A DNA stretch of 64,000 bases from Bacteroidales bacterium UBA4788. Lineage in GTDB: Bacteria; Bacteroidota; Bacteroidia; Bacteroidales; VadinHA17. How positions within the stretch are numbered: the stretch's first letter is position 1; each line of letters opens with the position of its first letter. The translations under genes and the position numbers were made by a program. The notes beneath the pieces were generated by a model that was not told the DNA's origin, searched no databases, and saw only the letters and a program-made list of their open reading frames with translations. Below, in pieces: positions 35,842-45,607 of this stretch. The stretch lies in contig DHGW01000070.1 of assembly GCA_002402965.1 (NCBI GenBank), positions 8,782-72,781 of the forward strand, read 5' to 3'.

Positions 35842-38800
35842 ATGAAAAAACTGATCTTCATTCTCATGTCGGTATTGTTTGTCAACGCCGGCATGGCACA
35901 GACACGGGTTACCGGGACGGTAACCGCCTCTGAAGATGGTTCTCCGATCCCGTATGCAGTTGTACTGTTAAAGGGATCGAGAGGAGTAGGAACCAACACA
36001 GATGCTGAAGGCAGATACAGCCTTGGCAATGTCCCTTCCGACGCTGTACTCGTATTCAGCTATGTCGGTTACAAGACGCAGGAGATCCAGGTAGCCGGAA
36101 GGACCGTGGTCAATGTTGAGATGGTTACAGATGCTCTTGCTCTGGATGAAGTGATTGTTGTTGCTTACGGTACATCCACAAAAGGCACCTACACAGGTGC
36201 GGCAAGCGTAGTAAAAGCTGATGCACTCAAGGATGCCTCTACTGTCTCCTTCGAGAATGTTATGGGAGGCAAGGTCGCAGGCCTGCAGATCACTACCCTC
36301 TCCGGGCAGGCAGGATCTGCATCCTCCATCAGGGTTCGAGGCATAGGCTCAATGAATGCCTCAAATGAGCCGCTCTATGTCATTGATGGTATCCCCGTTA
36401 TTTCAGGCAACGTTTCCCAGCTGTCCGGTGAGATTTATACCACAAACAATGTAATGAACACCATTAATCCTAATGACATTGAATCAATTACGGTTTTGAA
36501 GGATGCAGCTGCATCTGCATTATATGGTTCAAGGGCTGCCAATGGTGTTATAGTCATAACTACAAAACAGGGCAAGAAGGGGAAACCAGTGATTAATTTC
36601 AAGGCTTCAGTGGGCCTGACTCCGTCCTATGCTACGGATAACTTTGAAGTGGCGCCCATTGAACAGCAACTTGAACTCTATTATGAAAATTTCTGGAACG
36701 CCGGAGTTTATTATGAAGGGCTTACACCGGAAGATGCAAGTGCCGATGCCTGTGCCGCCTTTAATAAGAGGTTCAGTAAGCATGGATACATAATGTCGGC
36801 ACCTGACAATACGGTCAACTCGCTCACAATTACCGGCGACAGGGCAGGACGATATTATAACTGGGATTCTGTCCTTTTCCGGACTGAGGTCTATCAGACC
36901 TATGATCTCTCAGTAAGCGGCGCCACCGAAACGTCAAACTATTACACCTCGTTCTCTTATGCAAATGATTTAGGGCGCACCACGATAAATAATTTTGACC
37001 GGATAACGGGCAGAATTAATTTTTCCCAGGAAGTAGGAAAATTTATTGAGTTTGCATCCAACATAAACATTTCCAGCAGCATGAAGAAGGGATTTAATGA
37101 CACCCGCTCCATGCAGAGTAACTATTTCATGCAGAGCCGTAATGTACTGTGGCCCCTTTACTGGCCGACTGACATTGCCACAGGTGAGCCCTGGACAGCC
37201 AGGTATGGCAGTTATGCGCTGAACCCGGTTTTTCAAAATGAGCAATTTGATAATAACTCAAAAACATTCAGGGTAATGGCTAATGAATCTGTCACTGTTA
37301 AGATTCTGCCGGAGCTGTTCTTAAAATCTATTTTCTCATATGACAACACACAGGTTAATGATCATCTCTATTACAGTCCTCTGCATTATTACGGAGCCGC
37401 TACTACCGGTGAAATAACCGAGACAAGCACAAAAATAACCAAGCTTGTCTCCTCAACTACACTTAATTTTAATAAGAAATTCGCTCAAAGACACAATGTA
37501 GGGGTTCTTCTGGGCTGGGAAGCTGAAAAGAATCAGACCGACTATCAGCGGGCCATAGGCACAAACCTTCCAACGAGTGCCCTCCACACGGTGGCAACCG
37601 CCGGGAAGTTTGATGCCAGTGCGTACTTTTGGGGCAACACAATGCTTTCAATGCTCTCACGTGCAGAATATAATTTTGATGACAAGTATTATGCTTCAGC
37701 TTCGTTCCGTCGTGACGGTTCATCACGTCTGGGTTCCAACACACGGTGGGGTAATTTCTGGTCAGTCGCCGGATCGTGGAGAATTGACCAGGAACCGTTC
37801 ATGGATAACGTTCCCGTTATCTCCAGCCTAAGGCTGAGAGCATCCTACGGTGTTAACGGCACTCTGCCGTCAGCCAACTACGGCTGGCGTTCCCTGACAA
37901 GCTATACAGACAATTATATGGAACAGCCGGGAAGCAGTCTAAGTTCTATTGCTGATGCGAACCTGTCATGGGAGACAAGCTATACATCCAATTTAGCACT
38001 GGAATTCGGCCTTTTTGAACAACGTATCTCGGGTTCATTGGAGTTCTTTAACAGAAACTCAAAAGACCTCTTACAGGATGTGCCTATTTCAACGGTGACC
38101 GGGTTCTCCTCCACACTGAAAAACATAGGGGAGATAAACAACAAAGGACTTGAATTTGAGCTCTATGGAGACATTTTAAGAAAGTCCGGATTCACATGGA
38201 GTGCAGGTCTGACAGCTTCACACGTGAAGTCAACAGTTACAAAGTTATATGGCGATCAGGATATTATCTGGTGGGATCCGACCGGTGGAGACGACAGGGC
38301 ACAATTTATTTATACCGAGGGTGAATCAACACTGGCACTATATGGCCTTGAATGGGCCGGCGTGGAGGATGAGACCGGGAAGAATCTCTGGTTCCTTAAT
38401 AATGATGTACCATCGACTCTGATGGTTGACGGCCGCCCTGCCACTTATGAATTCAGGGACGCCTCTGAGGTAATTATCGGCGATGTCCATCCCTTCCTGT
38501 TTGGTGGGATTAATACTAATCTGGGCTGGAAGGGCCTGACGTTGTCTCTTAACTTCTCCTATAAACTCGGAGGACAAACATATGATGCTGTCAGTAGGGA
38601 CGTAAATGAAGATGGCTACTACTGGGAAAGGATGATGTCTCAGGATTGTTATGACAACAGATGGACCCCGGAGAACAAGGATGCATTATATCCGATGCGT
38701 ATAGCCATAGATCTTGAAGATGCTCTGCAGTATAGCAGCAGACACATGCACCCGGCAGATTATCTCAGGCTTAAGGGTATAACACTTGGTTATGACCTTC

Positions 38801-38979
38801 CTGTGAATGTTGTAAACAAGCTTAAGATCTCAGGCGCAAGGGTTTTCTTTAACGGTGCAAATCTGATGACCCTGGCAGCATGGAAGGTGTACGACCCGGA
38901 AGTTAACGAATATGGCACCAGGGGATATGAATTGCCGCTGGGTAAGACATATACTTTTGGAATTGAAGCCAGTTTCTGA
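35842..38979 (+). CDS. SusC/RagA-type TonB-dependent outer membrane transporter (second pair)
   Basis: 1045 residues. Signal peptide 1-19, carboxypeptidase-regulatory-like domain 21-97, TonB-box region D-E-V-I-V-V-A-Y-G-T near 102-111, plug with L-Y-V-I-D-G-I-P-V and L-Y-G-S-R-A-A-N-G-V-I, then the barrel ending with a terminal Phe. It pairs with the SusD-like gene 18 bases downstream. No glycan-active enzyme lies beside it, so its substrate is open; nearby envelope genes are an amidohydrolase and a peroxiredoxin. By eye its codons look more AT-rich than those of the first pair. Confidence 0.94.
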   Translation: MKKLIFILMSVLFVNAGMAQTRVTGTVTASEDGSPIPYAVVLLKGSRGVGTNTDAEGRYSLGNVPSDAVLVFSYVGYKTQEIQVAGRTVVNVEMVTDALALDEVIVVAYGTSTKGTYTGAASVVKADALKDASTVSFENVMGGKVAGLQITTLSGQAGSASSIRVRGIGSMNASNEPLYVIDGIPVISGNVSQLSGEIYTTNNVMNTINPNDIESITVLKDAAASALYGSRAANGVIVITTKQGKKGKPVINFKASVGLTPSYATDNFEVAPIEQQLELYYENFWNAGVYYEGLTPEDASADACAAFNKRFSKHGYIMSAPDNTVNSLTITGDRAGRYYNWDSVLFRTEVYQTYDLSVSGATETSNYYTSFSYANDLGRTTINNFDRITGRINFSQEVGKFIEFASNINISSSMKKGFNDTRSMQSNYFMQSRNVLWPLYWPTDIATGEPWTARYGSYALNPVFQNEQFDNNSKTFRVMANESVTVKILPELFLKSIFSYDNTQVNDHLYYSPLHYYGAATTGEITETSTKITKLVSSTTLNFNKKFAQRHNVGVLLGWEAEKNQTDYQRAIGTNLPTSALHTVATAGKFDASAYFWGNTMLSMLSRAEYNFDDKYYASASFRRDGSSRLGSNTRWGNFWSVAGSWRIDQEPFMDNVPVISSLRLRASYGVNGTLPSANYGWRSLTSYTDNYMEQPGSSLSSIADANLSWETSYTSNLALEFGLFEQRISGSLEFFNRNSKDLLQDVPISTVTGFSSTLKNIGEINNKGLEFELYGDILRKSGFTWSAGLTASHVKSTVTKLYGDQDIIWWDPTGGDDRAQFIYTEGESTLALYGLEWAGVEDETGKNLWFLNNDVPSTLMVDGRPATYEFRDASEVIIGDVHPFLFGGINTNLGWKGLTLSLNFSYKLGGQTYDAVSRDVNEDGYYWERMMSQDCYDNRWTPENKDALYPMRIAIDLEDALQYSSRHMHPADYLRLKGITLGYDLPVNVVNKLKISGARVFFNGANLMTLAAWKVYDPEVNEYGTRGYELPLGKTYTFGIEASF

Positions 38980-38997
38980 TCTTAAAATGGTACTACG

Positions 38998-40464
38998 ATG
39001 AAAAAGACAAGAATATTACTTACGTTAGTTTGTGTCGCCCTCCTGGCATCCTGTGAAGATTTTCTGGATGTAAAACCAAGCAACTACGCAGCTGCCGAAA
39101 CCTCAATTACAAATGCCACTGATGCCAAGGTAGCTATCAATGGTCTGATGAGAAAAATGACCTCATCCAGCTATTATGGCCGAAACTTTGTCATCTATGG
39201 TGATGCAAAGGGTGGCGACTTTGCTGTAAGATCGCAGGGTAGAGGATTGGATTATTATTATTCTTTCAATCATTCTGCCACCTCGGGTTCCGGCTCAGGA
39301 TTCTGGACACAGATTTACGACTGTATTCTGCAGGCCAATAACCTTATCAAGAATATTGAAAAGATTGAGGAAGCAGGTGACGGGACCACAGCTCTTAGCG
39401 GATACAAGGGACAAGCTCTCACAGCAAGAGCTCTCATGTACTTCGACCTGGTGAGGCTTTACGGTAAACCTTACAACATGGATAAAGCCTCCTTCGGAGT
39501 TCCCCTGGTACTTGAACCTCTGGATGCTTCAGCCCAGCCGACAAGAGAATCAGTTGAGGCTGTCTATACCCAGATCCTGAAGGACCTGACGGATGCTGCT
39601 CCGCTGCTTTCCAAGACTGTGTTAAAAGGGTTTCTCAACTACTATGCCAACAAAGCTATTGAGGCCAGGGTACATATGTTTATGGATAACTTTTCATCAG
39701 CCCTGACGGCTGCCGAGGAGGTTATTACAAGCGGCAAGTATACCCTGTATGACAATGATAAATGGGTAGACTCATGGTCATCTGAGTTTGGTTCTGAATC
39801 TATTTTCGAGCTGGCAATCTATCCTGCCGAAGCAGACCTGGGGAATTCTTCACTCGGGTACTATCTCCTGCGCCTCAATATAGTATCAGGTGCCGCAGGC
39901 TGGTTTATGGCCAGTGATTACTTTCTGGAAAGACTCGGGGAGGATCCGACTGATGTGCGTTGGGGAATAATGGATTATGATGAATCATCCGACACCAGGT
40001 TCGGCAGTTGCCGGAAATACGCCGGTGTTGATCTTAAGGGCGATAAAGGATCATCAGCCTCTGCAGTCAATGTGAAGGTGATACGTCTGTCTGAGATCTA
40101 TCTTCTTGCGGCTGAGGCTGCGTTGAAGATCCCCACACCTGACAAAGTCAAGGCGGCAACATACCTCAATGCCATACGCAAGAGAGCACCTGCCCTGACT
40201 CCTGCAACTGATGCGACTGTCACGCTGGACATGATAGTTGAAGAAAGGAGCAAGGAACTGTTTATGGAGGGTCACAGGTACTTTGACCTGATACGACTGA
40301 ACAGGTCAATAGAGTTCAATGATGAGTTCATTGATCCTGCTGTCCTTATCCCTCACCGCGAAAAAATCATTGACAGAACTTTTTACAAAATCGTTCTCCC
40401 AATATCTAAAACTGAGCTGGATGCCAACCCGGCAATTAAATCTCAGCAGAATACTGGTTATTAG
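38998..40464 (+). CDS. SusD/RagB-type surface lipoprotein (second pair)
   Basis: 488 residues. Lipobox L-L-A-S-C (Cys19) followed by E-D-F-L-D-V-K-P. R-L-S-E-I-Y-L-L-A-A-E-A-A and the C-terminal E-G-H-R-Y-F-D-L-I-R-L-N are SusD/RagB hallmarks. It is shorter than the first SusD (598). It works with the SusC just upstream and is followed by a strong terminator. Confidence 0.94.
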   Translation: MKKTRILLTLVCVALLASCEDFLDVKPSNYAAAETSITNATDAKVAINGLMRKMTSSSYYGRNFVIYGDAKGGDFAVRSQGRGLDYYYSFNHSATSGSGSGFWTQIYDCILQANNLIKNIEKIEEAGDGTTALSGYKGQALTARALMYFDLVRLYGKPYNMDKASFGVPLVLEPLDASAQPTRESVEAVYTQILKDLTDAAPLLSKTVLKGFLNYYANKAIEARVHMFMDNFSSALTAAEEVITSGKYTLYDNDKWVDSWSSEFGSESIFELAIYPAEADLGNSSLGYYLLRLNIVSGAAGWFMASDYFLERLGEDPTDVRWGIMDYDESSDTRFGSCRKYAGVDLKGDKGSSASAVNVKVIRLSEIYLLAAEAALKIPTPDKVKAATYLNAIRKRAPALTPATDATVTLDMIVEERSKELFMEGHRYFDLIRLNRSIEFNDEFIDPAVLIPHREKIIDRTFYKIVLPISKTELDANPAIKSQQNTGY

Positions 40465-40481
40465 GGTTTTGGTTTTATTAT

Positions 40482-40524
40482 AAATACGGGGGCGACCTGG
40501 CCAGGGTACCCCCGTATTTTTTTT
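40482..40524 (+). terminator. Intrinsic terminator after the second SusC/SusD pair
   Basis: AAATACGGGGG and CCCCCGTATTT form an 11-bp stem. The loop contains the palindrome CCTGGCCAGG, which can fold further. The stem is followed by a run of T. Confidence 0.93.
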
Positions 40525-40636
40525 ACCCTTTTCACGGATATAATATCACTCATTAAGATGAACATTTGTTTCTTCCTGTATGTTATTACTAAACCATTAT
40601 TTAAACGGATTCTAAATAACTAAAAAAATCACAGCG

Positions 40637-41371
40637 ATGAAAAAAGTTGTTCTTCTTGCAACGGCAGTTCTTATTTCATCCGGCCTGTCAATGGCACAGG
40701 CAGATGAGAACAAGGATTACAGGATTCCCCTGATCGGGGAGAAGGCCCCCTCTTTTAGTGCCGAAAGTACAAATGGTCCAATTGTTTTTCCTTCTGATTT
40801 CGGAAGCAAATGGAAGATACTGTTTGCACACCCGGCTGATTTCACTCCGGTATGCTCCTCAGAGCTCCTTGAGCTGGCATTTCTTCAGCAGGAGTTTGAC
40901 AGGCTGAACGTGAAACTGGCAGTAATTTCAACCAGTCCGCTCGAGACCCATAAGCAGTGGAAGAAAGCTCTTGAAGAGGTTGATTACAAGGGCCGGACGG
41001 CCGTCAAGATTAAATTTCCCATGATTGATGATGACACCAGGGTGGCTTCAAATTTGTACGGAATGATACATCCTTCAATCAACGGCACTAAAAGTGTTCG
41101 CGGTGTATTTATCATTGATCCCGAAAATGTTATCCAGGCTGTTTATTTTTATCCTATGAACGTAGGACGGAGCAGTGAGGAACTGCTCAGATCGGTAAAG
41201 GCACTACAGACAGCCAACGATGTCCACATGACACCATCTGACTGGAAACCCGGCGACGACCTTTTTATTACGGTTCCTCCGGTGACCGATCAGAAGACTG
41301 AAAATGTGCCTGATGGCTTTTACAAACTGTCGTGGTTTATGTGGTACGAGAAGGCCAGTGCGAAAAAATGA
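40637..41371 (+). CDS. Exported 1-Cys peroxiredoxin (Prx6/AhpC-TSA type)
   Basis: 244 residues. A signal peptide (about 1-20, ending S-M-A-Q-A) precedes a peroxiredoxin domain with peroxidatic Cys73 in H-P-A-D-F-T-P-V-C-S-S-E. Cys73 is the only cysteine in the protein, so it must work as a 1-Cys enzyme with an external reductant. It reduces peroxides, here outside the cytoplasm, which is unusual because most Prx6-type enzymes are cytoplasmic. It is single, bounded by terminators on both sides. Confidence 0.88.
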   Translation: MKKVVLLATAVLISSGLSMAQADENKDYRIPLIGEKAPSFSAESTNGPIVFPSDFGSKWKILFAHPADFTPVCSSELLELAFLQQEFDRLNVKLAVISTSPLETHKQWKKALEEVDYKGRTAVKIKFPMIDDDTRVASNLYGMIHPSINGTKSVRGVFIIDPENVIQAVYFYPMNVGRSSEELLRSVKALQTANDVHMTPSDWKPGDDLFITVPPVTDQKTENVPDGFYKLSWFMWYEKASAKK

Positions 41372-41394
41372 CCTCGTTGATGGTTCTGATATAG

Positions 41395-41423
41395 AAAAGT
41401 CCGGTAGCCATCCGGACTTTTTT
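41395..41423. terminator. Bidirectional terminator between the peroxiredoxin and the T9SS type B gene
   Basis: AAAAGTCCGG, the loop TAGCCA and TCCGGACTTTTTT form a stem with A and T runs on its two sides, suited to ending transcription of both convergent genes. Confidence 0.88.
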
Positions 41424-41443
41424 ATTGAACTTATCTTTCAAAA

Positions 41444-44158
41444 TCAATTCCTTATATAGAGATATCCGCTGATTGCAAGGCCGTTTTCAGCCTCGATAAC
41501 GTAGAAGTAGACATCATCAGGCAGCGGTTCACCGTTATAATCGGTTCCGTGCCACAGGTTATCATAGCCGGCATTCCTGTAAACCAGCGCTCCCCTTCTG
41601 TCGAACACTGTCAGTTCAACTTTTCCCAGGACCTCTAAACCCCGGAGTTCAAAATAATCATTCCTGTCGTCCATGTTAGGGGTTATAAGCGAGGGAATGT
41701 CTACATTTTTAACAATGATCAGCAATTCGTCCGCTGCGGGCATGCAGACACCGTTTGTAACGGTCCACACGAGCCTGTTTTCACCCTCGGAGAGGTTGGT
41801 GACCGTTGCCTTCGGATTGCCGGGTTCAGAAACAGTTCCCGTTCCGTAATCCACTGACCAGGTACCTGTTGAGAACTCGTCTGGTTCTGCAGCATCGAGG
41901 GTTGTTGTAAAGATGAATATCAGCTCCTTATCTTCTCCTGCATATGCAGTTGGCTGCTGCAGGGCAGTAACCGTCACCGGGCTGATGGCGGAGCAGCCGC
42001 CGGGAATGGTACCCCTGATGAAATAAGTGCCCTCAGATGCTGCAGCAGGCGTGTTCAACGGAACAGTGGCCTGCACATCCCTCCAGTAGGTGAATGTCAG
42101 GTTTGGTGTTGATCCGGCAGTGACAGCCGGTACTGTCAGGTCAGCCGTACCTGGAGAACAGACCGGGCCGGGGTTATGTATCACCAGCGTCGGGAAAGGT
42201 CCCGGCTGCGGATTGATGACCACGTCCGCAGAGACCGCTGAGGTACATCCTTCTGCATTGGTGACGGTGAAGTTGTACGAACCGGGATTCAGGCCGTGTA
42301 CGGTGAAGGTGGTTCCTGATGCGTTGACAGGTATGCTTCCCGGAAAACGGGTAAGTGTCCAGGTGCCTTCAGCAGGCAGTCCGTTGATCACCACGCTGCC
42401 GGCAGGCTGGTCACAGGTAGGTTGGGTGATGGTTCCGGGCACTGGCGGAGTGGGCGTTGATGGCTGCATATTGATGGTCACTCCCGGTGAAGGAAGTGAC
42501 GTGCATCCGGAAGAGCCTGCGACTGTAAATGTATAGGTGCCGGGTTGGAGTCCCGTTATGGTGGTGCTTACGCCCGTCCCGGTGAATATAGCTCCGTCAG
42601 GAAGACGTGTGAGTGTCCATGAACCTGAAGATGGCAGACCTGATAATAACACGGTTCCTGTTGAGACATTGCAACCGGGCTGGGTTATTGTACCAGGCAC
42701 CGGAGCACCCGGAATCTCCGGGCCTGTGTTTATGACTACCTCTGCAGACGGGCCTGAGGTACATCCTGCTTCATTCGTCACCGTGAAGGTGAATGTCCCT
42801 GAAGGGATTCCTGTGATCAGGGCACTGCTTCCCGTGCCTGTAGTTACCACATCTCCCGGTGTGCGCGTTACGCTCCACGTCCCGGCTGAAGGGAGTCCCG
42901 ACAATTGAGCAGAACCCGTGGGGGAACTGCAGGAGGGGTGTGTGATGGCACCAGGCACCGGAGGCGACGGGATAACCGGAGATACATTGATCACCACATC
43001 AGTCGATGGTGCAGAGGTGCACCCTGAAGCATTGGTGACGGTAAAATAATATGTGCCCGCTGCCAGTTCCCCGATGGTCAGGGTGGTGCCGCTGCCGTTG
43101 TATGGCCTTGCTCCGGGATAGAGATATACGGTCCAACTCCCCTCCGCCGGCAGTCCGCTAAGCGAGACGCTGCCTGAAGATATGGTGCACGTGGGCTGAA
43201 CAACTTCTGCAATCACAGGTGCAGTGGGTGTATCGGGAGCAGTCATTATGACTATCTGAGCGGAAGGCTCAGAGGTACAGCCGCTCTGGTTGGTCACTGT
43301 ATAGGCCCAGGTACCTGGCGTCAGGCCCGTGACCGTATATGATGATCCGCTGCCTGTAATCGTCTCCCCGTCAGGGAGCCTTGTAAGGGTCCATGTTCCG
43401 GTATTGGGAAGGCCTTCAAGCACAACACTGCCGGTAGAGGTATCACATGTGGGCTGCGTGATCCGTGCTATCTTCGGGGCATCAGGAGTGATACATGAAA
43501 TCTTGATCATGTAATCTTCCACCTCGCCGGAGGTGGCAGTGCCGGTACTGCCGTACTCAGGATCATTTGTTGATCTCGGACCAAGCCGAAACCGTGCAAA
43601 GGTTGGCCTGGTGGCAATGGCTGTTGAAGGGACCGTGATATCAAGATTATAGGTGCCTGACCCTCTGCGTACGTTTGCTGCTACTGTTTCGCCCTGATCA
43701 TCGAAATCACCATCGCCGTTCCAGTCAATCCATACATTAAGATATGCAGAATAGTACCACGGGTTGGCTACTGTATACACAAATGTTGCCTTTGCTCCCT
43801 GTCTTAATGAGGGTATTGTAACCCCGTCCTCATCATCAATCCCGTTAAGGTCGTCACCGTCAGCCTCCGGCGAGTACTGACTCTGTCCCTCGCCGTCAAT
43901 CCGGCTTCCCAGATACTGCGACGTGTTGATGACATGATCAGCAGATCCGTAGCTTGCAGGCGCATCGCCATAATCGTTGGTATTAGCCTGCATAACCATG
44001 GCTGCATGAACAAACGACCGGTCAGCTGGCGAGGATCTGCCCTCTACGATGTGAGTTGCGGGGAGGCTGAACGCTGTCAGGAAAGTCAATGCACAGAGTA
44101 GTATTCCTATTGCTGTTTTTTTTGGCATTCCTCTTTTATATTTCAAACCTGGTCTCAT
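41444..44158 (-). CDS. Large T9SS type B surface protein with GEVED domain and five repeats
   Basis: 904 residues from 44158; an ATG at 44128 gives a more compact signal peptide (M-P-K-K-T-A-I-G-I-L-L). About 62-220 is a GEVED domain (G-D-A-P-A-S-Y-G, N-G-I-D-D-E-D-G-V, W-I-D-W-N-G-D-G, G-E-V-E-D-Y). Five repeats of about 86 residues follow (227-657), each with T/H-P-x-C, a G-L-P core and E/S-G-C-T-S. The C-terminus (about 820-904: P-N-M-D-D-R-N-D-Y-F, V-F-D-R-R-G, L-P-D-D-V-Y-F-Y) is the gliding-motility/T9SS type B sorting domain. It is probably a surface adhesin. A matching promoter lies upstream. Confidence 0.88.
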   Translation of the reverse strand: MRPGLKYKRGMPKKTAIGILLCALTFLTAFSLPATHIVEGRSSPADRSFVHAAMVMQANTNDYGDAPASYGSADHVINTSQYLGSRIDGEGQSQYSPEADGDDLNGIDDEDGVTIPSLRQGAKATFVYTVANPWYYSAYLNVWIDWNGDGDFDDQGETVAANVRRGSGTYNLDITVPSTAIATRPTFARFRLGPRSTNDPEYGSTGTATSGEVEDYMIKISCITPDAPKIARITQPTCDTSTGSVVLEGLPNTGTWTLTRLPDGETITGSGSSYTVTGLTPGTWAYTVTNQSGCTSEPSAQIVIMTAPDTPTAPVIAEVVQPTCTISSGSVSLSGLPAEGSWTVYLYPGARPYNGSGTTLTIGELAAGTYYFTVTNASGCTSAPSTDVVINVSPVIPSPPVPGAITHPSCSSPTGSAQLSGLPSAGTWSVTRTPGDVVTTGTGSSALITGIPSGTFTFTVTNEAGCTSGPSAEVVINTGPEIPGAPVPGTITQPGCNVSTGTVLLSGLPSSGSWTLTRLPDGAIFTGTGVSTTITGLQPGTYTFTVAGSSGCTSLPSPGVTINMQPSTPTPPVPGTITQPTCDQPAGSVVINGLPAEGTWTLTRFPGSIPVNASGTTFTVHGLNPGSYNFTVTNAEGCTSAVSADVVINPQPGPFPTLVIHNPGPVCSPGTADLTVPAVTAGSTPNLTFTYWRDVQATVPLNTPAAASEGTYFIRGTIPGGCSAISPVTVTALQQPTAYAGEDKELIFIFTTTLDAAEPDEFSTGTWSVDYGTGTVSEPGNPKATVTNLSEGENRLVWTVTNGVCMPAADELLIIVKNVDIPSLITPNMDDRNDYFELRGLEVLGKVELTVFDRRGALVYRNAGYDNLWHGTDYNGEPLPDDVYFYVIEAENGLAISGYLYIRN
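42188..43480 (-). repeat. Five tandem repeats of about 258 bases within the T9SS type B gene
   Basis: The five units code for SprB-like repeats of about 86 residues, each ending near G-C-T-S-x-P-S. They have diverged at the DNA level, which suggests an old expansion rather than recent slippage. Confidence 0.85.
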
Positions 44159-44205
44159 CTGACGGCCCTAAAATGTTACAAGTTAGAGACGATGCCAGGC
44201 TTATA

Positions 44206-44236
44206 CAAAGATAATTTGATTAAACGATATTCTCAA
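44206..44236 (-). promoter_or_regulatory. Predicted promoter of the T9SS type B gene
   Basis: On the minus strand TTG (44234-44236) is followed after 20 bases by TATCTTTG (44206-44213). Transcription would begin near 44199, about 40 bases before the ATG. The rest of this gap, up to 44488, shows nothing clear beyond a -7-like TATTTTTG at 44455-44462 in front of the small gene that follows. Confidence 0.72.
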
Positions 44237-44488
44237 TCTTTGGTAATTGTTGCCGCTGACAGCCATTATTCGGGACTTTGTGCCCATCCTGACTCCCGGC
44301 GAACACAAACTCCGATTTGACGAACAACTGCAATCAGTTGATAAGTAAACCAGTGAAAGCGGTAAATGTTCTTGACCGCAGGAATATCTGACCCGGGATG
44401 CCTGGGTCACTCAATAATTGGTTCCGGAATGCCACCTGAAGAGATTAAATGATATATTTTTGTTGAACATAAAAAAGAAAGAAGTACA

Positions 44489-44674
44489 ATGAAAGAAAGA
44501 ATGCAGGAGTGTTCTCCGTCATCAGGTGCCGTTTACGGCCTGGGACTCATAGGCGCAGCGATCTACTTTATCTCTCAGGCTACCGGATTCTGGATGGGTG
44601 TTCTGGGATTCCTGAAGGCAATCGTCTGGCCGGTATTCCTGGTCCTGGAAGCCTTCAAAAACCTTGGGGTATAA
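44489..44674 (+). CDS. Small conserved membrane protein
   Basis: 61 residues. A-V-Y-G-L-G-L-I-G-A-A-I-Y-F-I-S and F-L-K-A-I-V-W-P-V-F-L-V form two hydrophobic segments. Similar small proteins with G-A-V-Y-G-L-G are widespread in bacteria; their function is unknown. A TATTTTTG -7 element lies at 44455-44462 but a -33 TTG at the proper distance is missing. Confidence 0.75.
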   Translation: MKERMQECSPSSGAVYGLGLIGAAIYFISQATGFWMGVLGFLKAIVWPVFLVLEAFKNLGV

Positions 44675-44736
44675 ACGGGTTTTCCTCCCTGTGGACCTGG
44701 GTCCCGGCCCCGGGGCAGAGCAATTCTGACAATTAT

Positions 44737-45387
44737 TTAGCGTGATTCTTCCGGTGTAGGATCTTTCTGTTCCTCTCCGCAGAAGCGGCATATCTTTGCA
44801 CTGAGATGTATCTTTTCGCCGCAGTTTGCGCACTCCTTCAGTTCACCCGTTCCGGACATCAGCCTTTCCTTTTCATCTGACAGGATACCCTGAAAAAGGT
44901 TGAGCTCGGTATTCGTTATGAACTTTACCGGCTGAGCCATGCTGCCACCGGCATATTCAATAATGAGATACCTTTTCCTGAGTTTTATAAGGAGCCACAC
45001 CCCTCCGGCAATTGAGAGTAATGCGATACCAAGCATGATATAAGTCGACTGCCTTACGTCAGTAAGCAAACCGAGGGTGGCTGCCAGCACTCCGAACGCT
45101 ATCAGTGCCGAACCCGGCAAGGGCTTCGATACCTCCTTGCTGGCTGTGCCTGTAATATCAAGAAGACTGACTATCTTTTTGCCCCTGCTGACCCTGAGAC
45201 CGCCCCCGGGGAAACGGACACCCGACTCGTACAGTTTTCCCACCTGGTAGACCCGCTTGTCTGAAATAATAACCGCTGAATCTGACAGATCGTCATCAAC
45301 CAGGAGGGATGAAAAATAATCCTGACCCAATATCGCCGTAAATTTTTCGTGCTGCGATGCAAAGAGGTTTTTGTAGTCGTATTTCAT
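44737..45387 (-). CDS. Membrane protein with C-terminal zinc ribbon, unknown function
   Basis: 216 residues from the ATG at 45387; the frame is open to 45447. An N-terminal PH-like region (about 25-75, with A-V-I-I-S-D-K-R-V-Y-Q-V-G) precedes two membrane helices (about 85-130) and a C-terminal zinc ribbon C-A-N-C-G-x9-C-R-F-C-G-E. This layout recalls small membrane proteins with bacterial PH domains. It has no co-oriented neighbour close by. Confidence 0.78.
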   Translation of the reverse strand: MKYDYKNLFASQHEKFTAILGQDYFSSLLVDDDLSDSAVIISDKRVYQVGKLYESGVRFPGGGLRVSRGKKIVSLLDITGTASKEVSKPLPGSALIAFGVLAATLGLLTDVRQSTYIMLGIALLSIAGGVWLLIKLRKRYLIIEYAGGSMAQPVKFITNTELNLFQGILSDEKERLMSGTGELKECANCGEKIHLSAKICRFCGEEQKDPTPEESR

Positions 45388-45607
45388 TGATATTGTCAGT
45401 TTGACAGCGGTCTGTAATTGCCTGCAGTTATCCCATTGCCTGTCCAAATTTCGCGAATAAACCGCATAAAATGAGAGCTGCAGCCCTTAAATGCAGGATA
45501 ATTTTGACCAACAATGGGGTTGAGAGGACAAATGGGCAGAGTTCATAGACAACGCGCCTGCGTCGCTTAAACAGAGTCGCATAGAGACAGGTACGGACCT
45601 GTGCAGA

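Noticed and set aside
42090..42908. Two plus-strand frames of 148 and 123 codons
   Set aside because: They run antisense to the repeat region of the T9SS type B gene and mirror its periodicity.
42188..43480. Regularly spaced repeats resembling a large tandem array or CRISPR
   Set aside because: The unit is about 258 bases, diverged, and in frame with a protein; there are no short identical repeats with unique spacers and no cas genes.
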